Below, piece after piece: positions 30,467-39,233 of a stretch of 64,000 bases of DNA. The stretch's first letter is position 1; every line of letters starts with the position of its first letter. The notes under the pieces are model-generated. The model saw only the letters and a program-made list of their open reading frames with translations, was not told the origin of the DNA and made no database searches. Origin of the DNA: LMUY01 sp965198895. GTDB taxonomy: Bacteria > Pseudomonadota > Alphaproteobacteria > Acetobacterales > Acetobacteraceae. Position numbers and translations under genes: made by a program. The stretch spans positions 2,294,001 through 2,358,000 of the forward strand of contig OZ240676.1 of assembly GCA_965198895.1 (NCBI GenBank). The letters are read 5' to 3'.

Positions 30467-32127
30467 GCCAACTGGCGCGCCCGGGATTTCTCACCGCGCG
30501 TGTCGATACAACCCGGCGTGCCCGGCAGGGTCGCAGCCAACGCCTTGAGTTCGCCGCGCTGGATCTTGTTCGTCGCCGTCAACGGCAGCGCGTCCACGAA
30601 GGCAACCCAACCCGGCACCTTGAAATAGGACAGATCCTGCAACGCCGCCGCTACGATCTCCGCCGCCAGCGTCGGAGAGGTTGGACCGCGCGGGACGATG
30701 CAGGCCAGCACTTCCTCGCCGCGCACCGGGTCGGGCGTGGAAGCGACGGCGACGTCGGCGACGGCGGGATGGCGTCGCAGGACGCTCTCCACCTCCACGG
30801 CGGAGATGTTCTCGCCGCTGCGGCGGATGACGTTCTTGCGGCGGTCTATGAACAGCAGGTCGCCGCCGGGTTCACGCTGGATGACGTCTCCGGTGTGGAA
30901 CCAACCGCCCGCCCAAGCCTCCGCCGTTGCTTCGGGATCGTGCAGGTATTCGGTGAAATAGCCGGCGCGCGGGTCCGGCCCGGTGGCGCGCACCAGCAAC
31001 TCCCCCGGGGTTCCGTCGGGAACGTCCGTGCCGGCTTCGTCGACGATGCGCAATTCCATTTCCGGCCCAGGTTGACCGAAACAGGCGGCGCCTACGCGGC
31101 GCGGCTCGTGGTTGGCGATGATGCAGCCACCGGCGCCGGTTTCGGTCATGGCCCAGGCTTCGAGCAACGGAAAGCCGAAGCGTTCCTCGAACACGGCCTG
31201 GTGGCGGCGGTCCACACCGGCGCCAAAGCCGAAGCGGACGGCATGCTCGCGATCCACCGGGCTCGCTGGTGCGCCGAGGAGCATGGAGGGCATCACGCCG
31301 AGGTAGTGCACGATACTCGCGCGGCTCTCGCGCACGCTGTCCCACCACGACCGTGGATGGAACCGGTCCAGCGGGATGACGCATCCGCCACTGAGCACCA
31401 TGGCCATGGTGGAGAAAGCCATCGCGTTCATATGCACCATCGGCAGCGGCGTGATCAGCCGATCGGCACCGGGCCGGATGGCGCAGAGGTCGCCCGCATC
31501 GATGTACCACTGGCCAGCGCGAAGGAAATAATCGTTGGAGAGCACGCAGCCCTTCGGCTTTCCCGTAGTGCCCGACGTGTAAAGCAGGGCGCATTCGCTA
31601 CGATCCGCCATGCCAGGGCTTGACCCTGGTATCCACGGCGCGCCAGGTCCGCCGGCTTGGGATCGTTGACCGTCAACCAGCTTCGACGTCAGTTGCCCTA
31701 CCGCGTGGATGCCAGGGTCAAGCCCTGGCATGACGGTGGAGACGGCGTGCGGCGCCCGCGCCACTGCCGCTTCCATCTTCGCACGGTGCACCGGCGCCGC
31801 CACAGCATGGGTCAGTCCGCTATGTGCGATCAGATAATCCAGTTCCGCCGGTCGCAGATCCGGGTTCAGCGGCACTACGCTTGCGCCGACCGCGTTCAGC
31901 GCCAGCCAGTGCAGGAAGAAATCCGGCCGATTGTCCAGCATCAGCCCGACCCGGCCCTGCGCGCCCTCGTATCCGGCCTGCAACCGATCCACCTGTGCAG
32001 CCGCCTCGGCATAGGTGATTTCTCCAGGCTCTATCCCGTACGCCGCGGCCGTCTCCGGCAGGATGCACAGGAACGGCCGGTCTCCCCACTCGGCAGCACT
32101 GCGACGGAACGCGTCGGCGACGTTCAT
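30463..32127 (-). CDS. AMP-dependent acyl-CoA synthetase/ligase carrying an in-frame repeat insertion
   Basis: A 554-residue ANL-superfamily enzyme that activates a carboxylic acid to its CoA thioester using ATP. Motifs: LLYTSGTTGKPKG (P-loop), EAWAMTETGAGG, WFHTGDV, DRRKNVIRRSGENIS and the catalytic Lys in TATNKIQRGEL. Just before the P-loop, about residues 131-173 come from a 129-bp family A repeat (31607-31735) and read MPGLDPGIHAVG and later PWIPGSSPGM. Remove these and the length is about 511, close to normal for the family. The enzyme may still work because the insertion falls in a surface linker. Start overlaps the dioxygenase beta stop (ATGA). Confidence 0.9.
   Translation of the reverse strand: MNVADAFRRSAAEWGDRPFLCILPETAAAYGIEPGEITYAEAAAQVDRLQAGYEGAQGRVGLMLDNRPDFFLHWLALNAVGASVVPLNPDLRPAELDYLIAHSGLTHAVAAPVHRAKMEAAVARAPHAVSTVMPGLDPGIHAVGQLTSKLVDGQRSQAGGPGAPWIPGSSPGMADRSECALLYTSGTTGKPKGCVLSNDYFLRAGQWYIDAGDLCAIRPGADRLITPLPMVHMNAMAFSTMAMVLSGGCVIPLDRFHPRSWWDSVRESRASIVHYLGVMPSMLLGAPASPVDREHAVRFGFGAGVDRRHQAVFEERFGFPLLEAWAMTETGAGGCIIANHEPRRVGAACFGQPGPEMELRIVDEAGTDVPDGTPGELLVRATGPDPRAGYFTEYLHDPEATAEAWAGGWFHTGDVIQREPGGDLLFIDRRKNVIRRSGENISAVEVESVLRRHPAVADVAVASTPDPVRGEEVLACIVPRGPTSPTLAAEIVAAALQDLSYFKVPGWVAFVDALPLTATNKIQRGELKALAATLPGTPGCIDTRGEKSRARQLA
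31607..31735. repeat. family A repeat inserted in frame in the acyl-CoA ligase gene
   Basis: 129 bp with inverted ends: GGGCTTGACCCTGG near 31617 and CCAGGGTCAAGCCC near 31712, each flanked by GCATGCC/CATGAC-type ends. 129 is a multiple of three and the reading frame stays open. Related copies lie at 37452-37570 and 59513-59639. The centre differs between copies. No target-site duplication was clear. Confidence 0.85.
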
Positions 32128-32585
32128 GGGAACAGCTGCAGTGACGGCAACGCCATCTCCGACGACAACAGGTTTACCCGCTTCAGGACGATCCTAAGCC
32201 CGTCGCCGTCCTCGCGAAGGTGGTGGACAAAGGTCCCGGCATGCACCTGCTGCTCGTCTGCGCGCACCTCGACATACATGAATGCAGTCCGCACGACGTG
32301 CAGCCCGTCCTGCATGTCCTCCACCTCCGGCTCTTGTAACACGTGCTGGCAACGGCTGGCCGGATGCTGGCTGAACGGCCCTTCCTTCAGCCGCTCGATG
32401 CGCAACTGCAGCAACAAATGATCCTCGTAGGCCAGCGAATTATGCCCGAGCGGGTCGGTCTGTCCCGGGCTGAGTGGCACCCAGTAGTGGCCGTCCTCCG
32501 CAAACAGCGCCAACCACTCGTCCCAATGCTGCTCGTCCAGCAGCCGGGCCTCGTGACGCACGAAGCGGATCAGCCGCTCGTTCAC
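32124..32585 (-). CDS. aromatic-ring-hydroxylating dioxygenase, beta subunit
   Basis: A 153-residue small subunit of the SnoaL/NTF2-like cone fold that supports the Rieske alpha subunit. Visible: FVRHEARLLDEQHWDEWLALFAEDGHYWVP and LAYEDHLLLQLRIERL (given in shorter parts: DEWLALF, YWVPL, YEDHLLL), the standard pattern of benzoate/biphenyl dioxygenase beta subunits. The start is GTG at 32585, overlapping the alpha stop (GTGA). It adds structure rather than redox centres. Confidence 0.9.
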   Translation of the reverse strand: MNERLIRFVRHEARLLDEQHWDEWLALFAEDGHYWVPLSPGQTDPLGHNSLAYEDHLLLQLRIERLKEGPFSQHPASRCQHVLQEPEVEDMQDGLHVVRTAFMYVEVRADEQQVHAGTFVHHLREDGDGLRIVLKRVNLLSSEMALPSLQLFP

Positions 32586-33877
32586 GCGGGCTCCATGAAG
32601 CGGGTCCAGGCGCGGAACTGGTTGCGCATGGAAATCTCGCTGGTGCCGTTCACCGTCAGGTCCGGCGGCCCCACCTCGGCTGGATCCCAGTCCCGCTGCA
32701 AGTTGACCCACTCGTTGCCGTCGGCGGCGAGGCCCTCCTGGATGACCCGGTAGCAATACTGGTCGTCGTGCCCCACGATCGACATCGGCGAGTTGATCAG
32801 CCGGTTGTAGGTGATCGTCCGCTGCAGGATTTCCTCCGGCGCGCCCTTCAGCCGGAACGTCCAGCTCTCGACGACCGTCTTGTCCACGGCAATCGGCCGG
32901 ACCACGCGAATCGACTGGATGGCGCCCTTGATGGTGAGGCTCGGGTAATACACCGTGTTGTGCCGCACCGTGCCGAGGATATCGCGCGCCCGCTCCTCGC
33001 CATACGCCGCCACCATCGCCGCCTCGTAGTCCGGCATCTTGGAGTAGGACGAGTGGATCGAGAAATGCACCCCCGAATAGCTGTGCCCGTTCTCGAATAC
33101 GCGCACGCCCATCTTGTCGAAGAAGCCGTAGCCGGATGCGAACGGCACCAGCTGTTCGATCGCCATCGGCTTAGGATCGTCCTCCGGCTTGTCCGCCCAG
33201 AGCCGCTTGGCCGTGCCCGCCGCCGACTCATGCGCCACCATCGGATGCATCGTGTCGTTCAGGTTCTCGACGAACATCTTCCAGTTGCTGTCGTGCATGT
33301 AGCGCAGTACGCCCCCGACGATTTCCAGCTCGCCCACCGGCGAACGGTCCGCCAGATAGTCGATAGACGAGAGCGAGCCGCCGAAATACTCGTCGAAGCT
33401 GGGCCCCTGACCGGACAACCGCGCGAAGACGAAACCGCGGTAGACGTGGCTCGTGACCACCGCCAACCCGCGCGCCGCATCGCACTGCTCGAAGTCGGTG
33501 TTGGCATAGGCGCCCTTCATCGGCACCCCACGCAGGGCGCCGTCCAGGCGATACGTCCAGGCGTGGTACGGGCAGCGGAAGAAGCTGCCGACATTACCTG
33601 CCCCGTCGGAGACCAGCTTGGCGCCCTTGTGCGAGCAGCGGTTGCGCATCACCCGCACCGAACCGTCGCGTTGGCGCACCATCATCACCGGCTGCAGTCC
33701 GATTGTGGTGGTGAAGTAGTCACCCTCGGCAGGGATCTGGCTATCGTGGCCCACGAACACCCAGGTGCGGGACCAGAGCTGTTCCATCTCGAGCGCGAAA
33801 ACCTCGGGTGAGGTGTAGACGTCGCGGTGGACACGGTCGGGCTGCACCAGGTCTTGGATCGAGCGGTGTTGGGACAT
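32582..33877 (-). CDS. aromatic-ring-hydroxylating dioxygenase, alpha subunit (Rieske)
   Basis: The 431-residue catalytic subunit of a Rieske non-heme iron oxygenase. Rieske ligands Cys81, His83, Cys102 and His105 (CSHKG and CPYHAW). The mononuclear iron site is indicated by ENLNDTMHPMVAHE, where the Asp/His pattern matches the DxxHxxxxH motif. It dihydroxylates an aromatic acid or CoA ester. No dedicated ferredoxin or reductase gene is in the operon, so electrons must come from elsewhere, perhaps from the ferredoxin reduced by IorAB. Two bp separate it from iorB. Confidence 0.93.
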   Translation of the reverse strand: MSQHRSIQDLVQPDRVHRDVYTSPEVFALEMEQLWSRTWVFVGHDSQIPAEGDYFTTTIGLQPVMMVRQRDGSVRVMRNRCSHKGAKLVSDGAGNVGSFFRCPYHAWTYRLDGALRGVPMKGAYANTDFEQCDAARGLAVVTSHVYRGFVFARLSGQGPSFDEYFGGSLSSIDYLADRSPVGELEIVGGVLRYMHDSNWKMFVENLNDTMHPMVAHESAAGTAKRLWADKPEDDPKPMAIEQLVPFASGYGFFDKMGVRVFENGHSYSGVHFSIHSSYSKMPDYEAAMVAAYGEERARDILGTVRHNTVYYPSLTIKGAIQSIRVVRPIAVDKTVVESWTFRLKGAPEEILQRTITYNRLINSPMSIVGHDDQYCYRVIQEGLAADGNEWVNLQRDWDPAEVGPPDLTVNGTSEISMRNQFRAWTRFMEPA

Positions 33878-33879
33878 GC

Positions 33880-35328
33880 CTAAGGGCCTTGCGAAAAGAG
33901 TTCCTGTTGCAGCGCGGCCCGCAAATCGCCCCCGGTGTCGTCGGCGAGTGCCGCGTCCCGCAGCCGGGCGAGGGAAGCCGGGTCGGTCAACCGGGGCTCT
34001 GCATCCATCAGCGCGTTGAAGTTGGCACGGCCGCGCGCGATCGTGTCACTGTAGCCTTTGACCAGGCGCTGGCACTGCGCGACTTCCAGCGCCATCGCCG
34101 GGTCGGTCTTGGACAGTGTCACGATCCGCCCCATCCAACCGTCGATCGCCGTCATTTCGGCCGCGTGGCGCAACGTGCCGCGACGCCAGCTGCGTCCCTT
34201 TGCGACCGCCCACAGCAACAGGAAACCGGGGATGGATGTCGTCTCGATCCGACGACCCGAGCGGGTGAACCGTCCCACGACACTCCGTGCTACCCGCGAA
34301 GCGAGCAGCCAACGTCCCAAGCCGCCCGGCAGCGTCTCGGCGATTTCCTCGAGGCGGGGATGCATCCACTCGCGGATACGCAGCAACTGCCCGGGCTGCA
34401 GGCGCACCTCGTCCTCGACGCGCTTGAACCGGGTGGCGCGGATTTTCAGGTCGGCGACACGGATCGGGTCTTCGTAGCTCATCCACAGCGCCAGGTAGCG
34501 GGCCGTTTCCGTCAGCAACTCGCCGGTGCCGTGCAGCGGTTCCAGGCGGCGCTGATACTCCGCGGCGTAGTCGGCATCCTGGTAATCGGTCAGGCGGCGC
34601 ACGCCCTCGGCGATGATCTCCGCCGCTTCCGGGCTGACCGGCACCGTCGCCACAACGGCTGTGGCATGCGCGGCGTCGAACCCGGCGGCGAAGGCGGCGA
34701 GCGAACTATTCACACCCACGCCGCCGGCGCGGATCGCGGCCTCGAACTGCACGCGGCTGAACGGCAGCGCGCCAGACCCGGCGAGCCCCCCGAACAACGC
34801 CGCGCTGATCACACTGCCGTTGTCTTCCGCCAACTGGCGCATATCCGCGGTGACCAGGCGGTGGGCAGCCTTGGCGCAAGCGTCCAGCATCGGGGCGCTG
34901 TCCAGCCGGCCGTCGCCCATCGCGGTACGCTCGGTCATGGAATAGACGCGGTGGGTGGAGGCGACCAGCGTCGTCTTGTCCGGCGTGACCAGGCCGCGGC
35001 TGACGGCGCGGGCGGCTTCCATCAACTCGGAGGCGATCACCACGTCGACGTCGCCGGGCACGGGCATCAGCGCGAGCACAGGTTCGCGGCCCAGGTCGGG
35101 GAATAGCTCCACGTAGTAGATCGTGGCGCCGGTACGCTGCGCTACGCCCGGTACCGAGGTGGATTGCGCGATGTAGCCGTTCGCCTCCGCCATACCCACG
35201 ACCCAGTCCGCGAGCACGCCGCCGCCTTCGCCGCCCATCGCGAGGATGGCGACGGAAATGGCGCGGGTCGCACCCTCACCCCGGCCCTCTCCCGTCACCG
35301 GGTGAGGGAGAAGCGTCCCTTCAGGCAT
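33880..35328 (-). CDS. iorB: indolepyruvate ferredoxin oxidoreductase, beta subunit (IorB, long form)
   Basis: A 482-residue gamma/beta-type subunit of 2-oxoacid:ferredoxin oxidoreductase. Residues about 23-215 form the catalytic gamma domain (ISVAILAMGGEGGGVLADW, QSTSVPGVAQRTGATIYYV). The C-terminal 260 residues are the long helical extension seen in aerobic proteobacterial IorB. The ATG at 35328 overlaps the iorA stop by 8 bp. Residues about 8-19 (PHPVTGEGRGEG) are encoded by a dispersed family C palindrome, so the start may be later, e.g. GTG at codon 11, or the repeat has been recruited as coding sequence. Confidence 0.88.
   Translation of the reverse strand: MPEGTLLPHPVTGEGRGEGATRAISVAILAMGGEGGGVLADWVVGMAEANGYIAQSTSVPGVAQRTGATIYYVELFPDLGREPVLALMPVPGDVDVVIASELMEAARAVSRGLVTPDKTTLVASTHRVYSMTERTAMGDGRLDSAPMLDACAKAAHRLVTADMRQLAEDNGSVISAALFGGLAGSGALPFSRVQFEAAIRAGGVGVNSSLAAFAAGFDAAHATAVVATVPVSPEAAEIIAEGVRRLTDYQDADYAAEYQRRLEPLHGTGELLTETARYLALWMSYEDPIRVADLKIRATRFKRVEDEVRLQPGQLLRIREWMHPRLEEIAETLPGGLGRWLLASRVARSVVGRFTRSGRRIETTSIPGFLLLWAVAKGRSWRRGTLRHAAEMTAIDGWMGRIVTLSKTDPAMALEVAQCQRLVKGYSDTIARGRANFNALMDAEPRLTDPASLARLRDAALADDTGGDLRAALQQELFSQGP
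35272..35313. repeat. family C palindrome at the 5' end of iorB
   Basis: The stretch ACCCTCACCCCGGCCCTCTC and the following CCCGTCACCGGGTGAGGGAG make a GC-rich dyad typical of dispersed intergenic repeats. A related copy in the other orientation lies at 54669-54710. Here it lies inside the iorB reading frame. Confidence 0.65.
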
Positions 35329-37429
35329 GGACCATGCGGCTTTGCAGTTTGGCGATCACCGCGGTGCTGACGCGGTGGCGCAGCTTGTCCCACCAGGTCG
35401 GGTTGTTGATCAGTTCGGCACGGTAGAAAGACGGGCACAGCACGGCGGCATCGGCCACCTCGCCGCAAACGCCGCAGCCGACGCAGGTGTTGTCGACGGC
35501 GGCAACCGGGTCTCGGCGCAGCTTGTCCGGGTTAGGACGAACCGAAAGCGATGGGCAACCGGACAGGCGGATACAGCTGTGATCGCCGGTGCACGTATCC
35601 GGGTCGACACCGAAGCGTTCGCGCACCACGCGCTCGCCCCGCTTGATCGCGTCGCGCACCAGCGGCTTGACCCGGCGTTGGCGATTCAACTGGCATTCGG
35701 AGGCCGCGACGATGACCTTGGGGCCCTTCTCCGGCGTGGTCAGTGCCTCCCGCAGCAGGTCACGCATCTTGCCGACGCTGTAGGTGCGGTTGAGCGTGCG
35801 GACCCATTTCACGCCCACGCCACGCACGGCCGTCTCGATCGGGTTGTTAGTCGTGCGATTGGCGTTCGCGGCCTTGGATGAGAGAATGTCCTGCCCGCCG
35901 GTCGCCGCCGAATAGCCGTTATCCACCACCAGCAGCACGTTGTCGCTCTGGTTGAACACGGCGTTGCCGACGCCCGAGGTCAGGCCGTTATGCCAGAACC
36001 CGCCATCGCCCATCACGCTGATGGTGCGCCGATCCGACCCCTTGTCGTTTAGCGCGGCGGCGCCGGACCAGCCGAGACCGTAGCCCATCGTGGTGTTGCC
36101 GATGTTGAACGGCGGCAGGATGGAGAACAGGTGGCAGCCGATGTCGCAGGAGACGTGATGTGGCCCCAACTCGCGCTCGATCAGCTTCATCGCGGTGAAG
36201 ATCGGCCGCTCCGGGCAGCCGGTGCAGAACGAGGGCGGGCGGCCGTGCACGCTGGTCGGCGGGGGCGGTGCGGGCGCTGGTTCACCCAACATTCCGAGTG
36301 CCGGCAAATAGCGGCCGACGAAGGCGCGCAGCCCCGCTTCCATCACCGGCGGAACGTATTCGCCGGCCATCGGCAGCATGTCCTTGCCGTGCAGCGCGGT
36401 TTGCACATCAGCGCGGCGCAGGATCGTGTTCAGCGCCTGCTCGATGAATTCGGGCTGGCCTTCTTCCACCACCAACACGGCGCGCTTGCCAACGGCGAAC
36501 TTCACGATCTCCGCATCGACCAGCGGATAGGTGACGTTCATCACGTAGAGCGGGATCTGGCTCTCGCCATACGCGTCGGCGAGGCCGAGGCGCTGCAGGC
36601 CACGTATGACCGCATTGTACATGCCGCCCTGCAGGATGATGCCGACATCCTGCACGCCGTCGTTGAACCACTCGTTCAAGGCGTGGTCCTGGATGTACTT
36701 CACGGCTGCAGGCCAGCGGGTTTTGATCTTCTCCTGCTCGTGACCGTAGCTGGCCGGCGGCAGCACGATGCGGCTGGTGTCGCGGCGGGGCTGCTCCATC
36801 GCATCGCGCACGGTGAAGGAAGGGCGCTGGTTCGCCTTCGCGGTGAAACGGCCGTGCACGTGGCAGGCGCGGATGCGCACCTCGAGCATCACCGGCGTGT
36901 TGCTCGCCTCCGACAGGGCAAAGCCGTGCTCCACCGCGGCCACGATGGAGGGCAGGTTGGGGCGCGGGTCCAGCAGCCAGATCTGCGACTTCATGGCGAA
37001 AGCGTGCGTGCGCTCCTGCATGATGGAGGAGCCTTCGCCGTAATCCTCCCCCACCACGATCAGTGCGCCGCCGACCACGCCGCCCGAGGCAAGGTTGGCC
37101 AGCGCGTCGGACGCGACGTTGGTGCCGACGGTGGATTTCCACGTGACCGCGCCGCGCAGCGGGTAGTTCACCGACGCGGCGAGGGTTGCGGCGGCAGCGG
37201 CCTCGCTGGCCGAGTTCTCGAAGCGTACGCCCAGTTCATCGAGGATCGGCTGCGCGTCGGACAGCACGTCCATCAGGTGGGAGATAGGCGCGCCCTGATA
37301 CCCGGCGACGTAGGCCACGCCTGATTGCAGCAGCGCCTTGGTGATGGCCAGGATGCCCTCGCCGCGGAACTCCTCACCTTCGCCGAGGCGCAGCAGTTCG
37401 ACTTCGGCTTTGAAGGACCGTTCAGCCAT
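35321..37429 (-). CDS. iorA: indolepyruvate ferredoxin oxidoreductase, alpha subunit
   Basis: A 702-residue ThDP enzyme that with IorB oxidatively decarboxylates arylpyruvates (indolepyruvate, phenylpyruvate) to aryl-acetyl-CoA and reduces ferredoxin. The N-terminal part has the pyrimidine-binding fold (GYQGAPISHLMDVL). The ThDP site is MGDGGFWHNGL with VVDNGYSAATGG. Near the C-terminus Cys-rich clusters CTGDHSC, CPSL and CVGCGVCGEVADAAVLCPSF hold iron-sulfur centres. First gene of the eight-gene minus-strand operon. A family A repeat (37452-37570) lies just upstream. Confidence 0.93.
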   Translation of the reverse strand: MAERSFKAEVELLRLGEGEEFRGEGILAITKALLQSGVAYVAGYQGAPISHLMDVLSDAQPILDELGVRFENSASEAAAAATLAASVNYPLRGAVTWKSTVGTNVASDALANLASGGVVGGALIVVGEDYGEGSSIMQERTHAFAMKSQIWLLDPRPNLPSIVAAVEHGFALSEASNTPVMLEVRIRACHVHGRFTAKANQRPSFTVRDAMEQPRRDTSRIVLPPASYGHEQEKIKTRWPAAVKYIQDHALNEWFNDGVQDVGIILQGGMYNAVIRGLQRLGLADAYGESQIPLYVMNVTYPLVDAEIVKFAVGKRAVLVVEEGQPEFIEQALNTILRRADVQTALHGKDMLPMAGEYVPPVMEAGLRAFVGRYLPALGMLGEPAPAPPPPTSVHGRPPSFCTGCPERPIFTAMKLIERELGPHHVSCDIGCHLFSILPPFNIGNTTMGYGLGWSGAAALNDKGSDRRTISVMGDGGFWHNGLTSGVGNAVFNQSDNVLLVVDNGYSAATGGQDILSSKAANANRTTNNPIETAVRGVGVKWVRTLNRTYSVGKMRDLLREALTTPEKGPKVIVAASECQLNRQRRVKPLVRDAIKRGERVVRERFGVDPDTCTGDHSCIRLSGCPSLSVRPNPDKLRRDPVAAVDNTCVGCGVCGEVADAAVLCPSFYRAELINNPTWWDKLRHRVSTAVIAKLQSRMVHA

Positions 37430-37451
37430 TCAGCGCGCCCTTCTCTATCCT

Positions 37452-37570
37452 GTCATGCCCGGACTTGATCCGGGTATCCACGGGCCGGCCATTCCGCTGG
37501 CCGTGCCCAACATGGCTCCGACGGTGCAACACCAACCCCGTGGATACCAGGGTCAAGCCCTGGCATGACG
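37452..37570. repeat. family A repeat between iorA and the cyclase gene
   Basis: About 119 bp with inverted ends GTCATGCCCGGACTTGAT and the matching GGGTCAAGCCCTGGCATGAC; the sub-ends GGTATCCACGGG and CCGTGGATACC also pair. The centre is unlike that of the other copies. It lies upstream of iorA, so it could form a long hairpin in the intercistronic RNA or hold the promoter apart from the upstream cyclase gene. Confidence 0.85.
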
Positions 37571-37582
37571 GTGGTTGGGTCG

Positions 37583-38359
37583 TCACGCGGTCACCAGCGC
37601 AAGCACGCGGCACGGGCTGCCGGATCCGCCCTCGATCTTGAGCGGCGGCGTGATCAGCAGGGCGCCGGTCGGCGGCAACTGGTCAAGATTGGCCAGGCTG
37701 GCGAGGCCGAACTTGCCTGCGCCGTGCATGAAGGTGTGGCACGGAAACGCCGGGTCGAAGGAATGCGCCGCCCCGGCGTCGGTGCCCACGCACTCAGTGC
37801 CGAAGCCGGCCACGTCGCGGTCCTGCACCAGGAACCGCACGCAATCCGCATCCGGCCCCGGCGTTTGCGGCCCGGTTGCGCCGATGTTGAGGAAGGCATC
37901 GCCGGTCCGTTTCGACCAGCCCGATCGCAGCAGCAACCAGGCGCCGGCCGGGACGCGGCCATGTTCGGCTTCCCACTGCTCGACGCGGGCGCGCGTCAGC
38001 AGAAAGCCGGCATCGGCGGCGCACTCCGCTTCCACGTCGATGACGCAGGCCGGCGCCACCAGGCGGCCCGGCGGGATCGTGTCGGTCGTGTTGTCGGGCT
38101 GCTCGCGCCCGGTGATCCAATGCACGGGGGCATCGAAATGGGTTCCGGTATGCTCGCCCAAGCTGATATCGTTCCAATACCAGCCTGGCCCGGCCGCGTC
38201 ATAGGCCGAGATCCGCTTGATCTGGAATGGTGAGGATTGTGCGAAAGGGGGCGGCAAGCCGATGACCGGCGTCTCGGGCGACAAGGGCTGCGACAGGTCC
38301 ACGACCCGCACTGCACCCGAGGCCAGTGCCGAAATGAGGGAAGACAGCGCGTCGGACAC
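37583..38359 (-). CDS. metal-dependent cyclase family protein (KynB/isatin-hydrolase-like)
   Basis: A 258-residue metal-dependent amidohydrolase of the cyclase family. The defining motif HxGTHxDxPxH is present as HTGTHFDAPVH (about residues 71-81). Relatives open N-formylkynurenine or isatin, or hydrolyse other cyclic amides. The GTG at 38359 has GGAG seven bases upstream, better than the GTG at 38365. It is upstream of the iorAB operon on the same strand, separated by a repeat. A link to tryptophan- or indole-type compounds would unite it with IorAB; that is inference. Confidence 0.87.
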   Translation of the reverse strand: MSDALSSLISALASGAVRVVDLSQPLSPETPVIGLPPPFAQSSPFQIKRISAYDAAGPGWYWNDISLGEHTGTHFDAPVHWITGREQPDNTTDTIPPGRLVAPACVIDVEAECAADAGFLLTRARVEQWEAEHGRVPAGAWLLLRSGWSKRTGDAFLNIGATGPQTPGPDADCVRFLVQDRDVAGFGTECVGTDAGAAHSFDPAFPCHTFMHGAGKFGLASLANLDQLPPTGALLITPPLKIEGGSGSPCRVLALVTA

Positions 38360-38465
38360 TATCACTCTCCAGTTGACAAGCTAGGATGGAACAAGATGCT
38401 TTAGAGTTAAAGCAATTTCTTCCCACCGCCACAAACCGATCGTAACCGCAACGAAGGGTCGCACC

Positions 38466-39233
38466 ATGAACGAGCTATCACCCGTCCAGATCCCGCCGGG
38501 CCACCGCTGGAGCGACGAGGAGTGGGCGCTGCGGGTCCAGTTGGCCGATTGCTATCACGCGATCGATTATCTCGGCTGGACCGAGATGATGATCTTCAAT
38601 CACATATCGGTTCGCGTGCCCGGCGAGAAGGTCTGCTACCTGGTCAACCCGTTCGGCCTCACCTACGACGAGGTCACGCCGAAGAACCTGCTGAAAGTGG
38701 ATCTCGACGGCAATCTCGCCGAACCGTCCGACTTCAAGGCCAATCCGGCCGGGTTCGCCTTGCACAGCGCCATCCACGGCGTGCGGCACGACGCGCAATG
38801 CGTGATCCACACCCACACCAACGCCGTCTCCGCCATCGCACTGAAGCAGGGCGGCTTGGGGCACGACGATTTTTATGGCGCGCAGCTGTTCGGACGCGTG
38901 GGCTATCACGCCTTCGAAGGCATCACGCTCTGGGCCGAGGAGAAGGACCGGATGCTCGCCAGCCTCGGCCAGGCGGACGTGCTGGTGCTGCGCAACCACG
39001 GTGTTGCGGTCTGTGGCGCCGACATTCCGAAGGCGTTCATGCTGTTGTGGACGGTGCAGCGCGCGGCGGAAATCCAGTGCCAGGCCGGAATGCTGCCGGG
39101 GCCGAACACGGAACTCACGAACGACGTGCGGCAACATTGCGCGGACACGGCAGCGCGCCTGGTTGCAGGGGACGCTTTTGCCACTAAGGTATTCGATGCG
39201 ACTGTGCGCAAAATGCGCGCGTCGAAGCGGTGA
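38466..39233 (+). CDS. class II aldolase/adducin family protein
   Basis: A 255-residue protein of the fuculose-phosphate-aldolase/adducin fold, without the sugar-phosphate sites obvious. Zn ligands are likely in IHTHTNAV and LRNHGVAVCG. Family members include aldolases, epimerases and decarboxylases; the substrate here is not evident. It is divergent from the cyclase gene with a 106-bp gap holding TTGACA at about 38374 on the plus strand, and its stop overlaps the next start (GTGA). Confidence 0.88.
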   Translation: MNELSPVQIPPGHRWSDEEWALRVQLADCYHAIDYLGWTEMMIFNHISVRVPGEKVCYLVNPFGLTYDEVTPKNLLKVDLDGNLAEPSDFKANPAGFALHSAIHGVRHDAQCVIHTHTNAVSAIALKQGGLGHDDFYGAQLFGRVGYHAFEGITLWAEEKDRMLASLGQADVLVLRNHGVAVCGADIPKAFMLLWTVQRAAEIQCQAGMLPGPNTELTNDVRQHCADTAARLVAGDAFATKVFDATVRKMRASKR

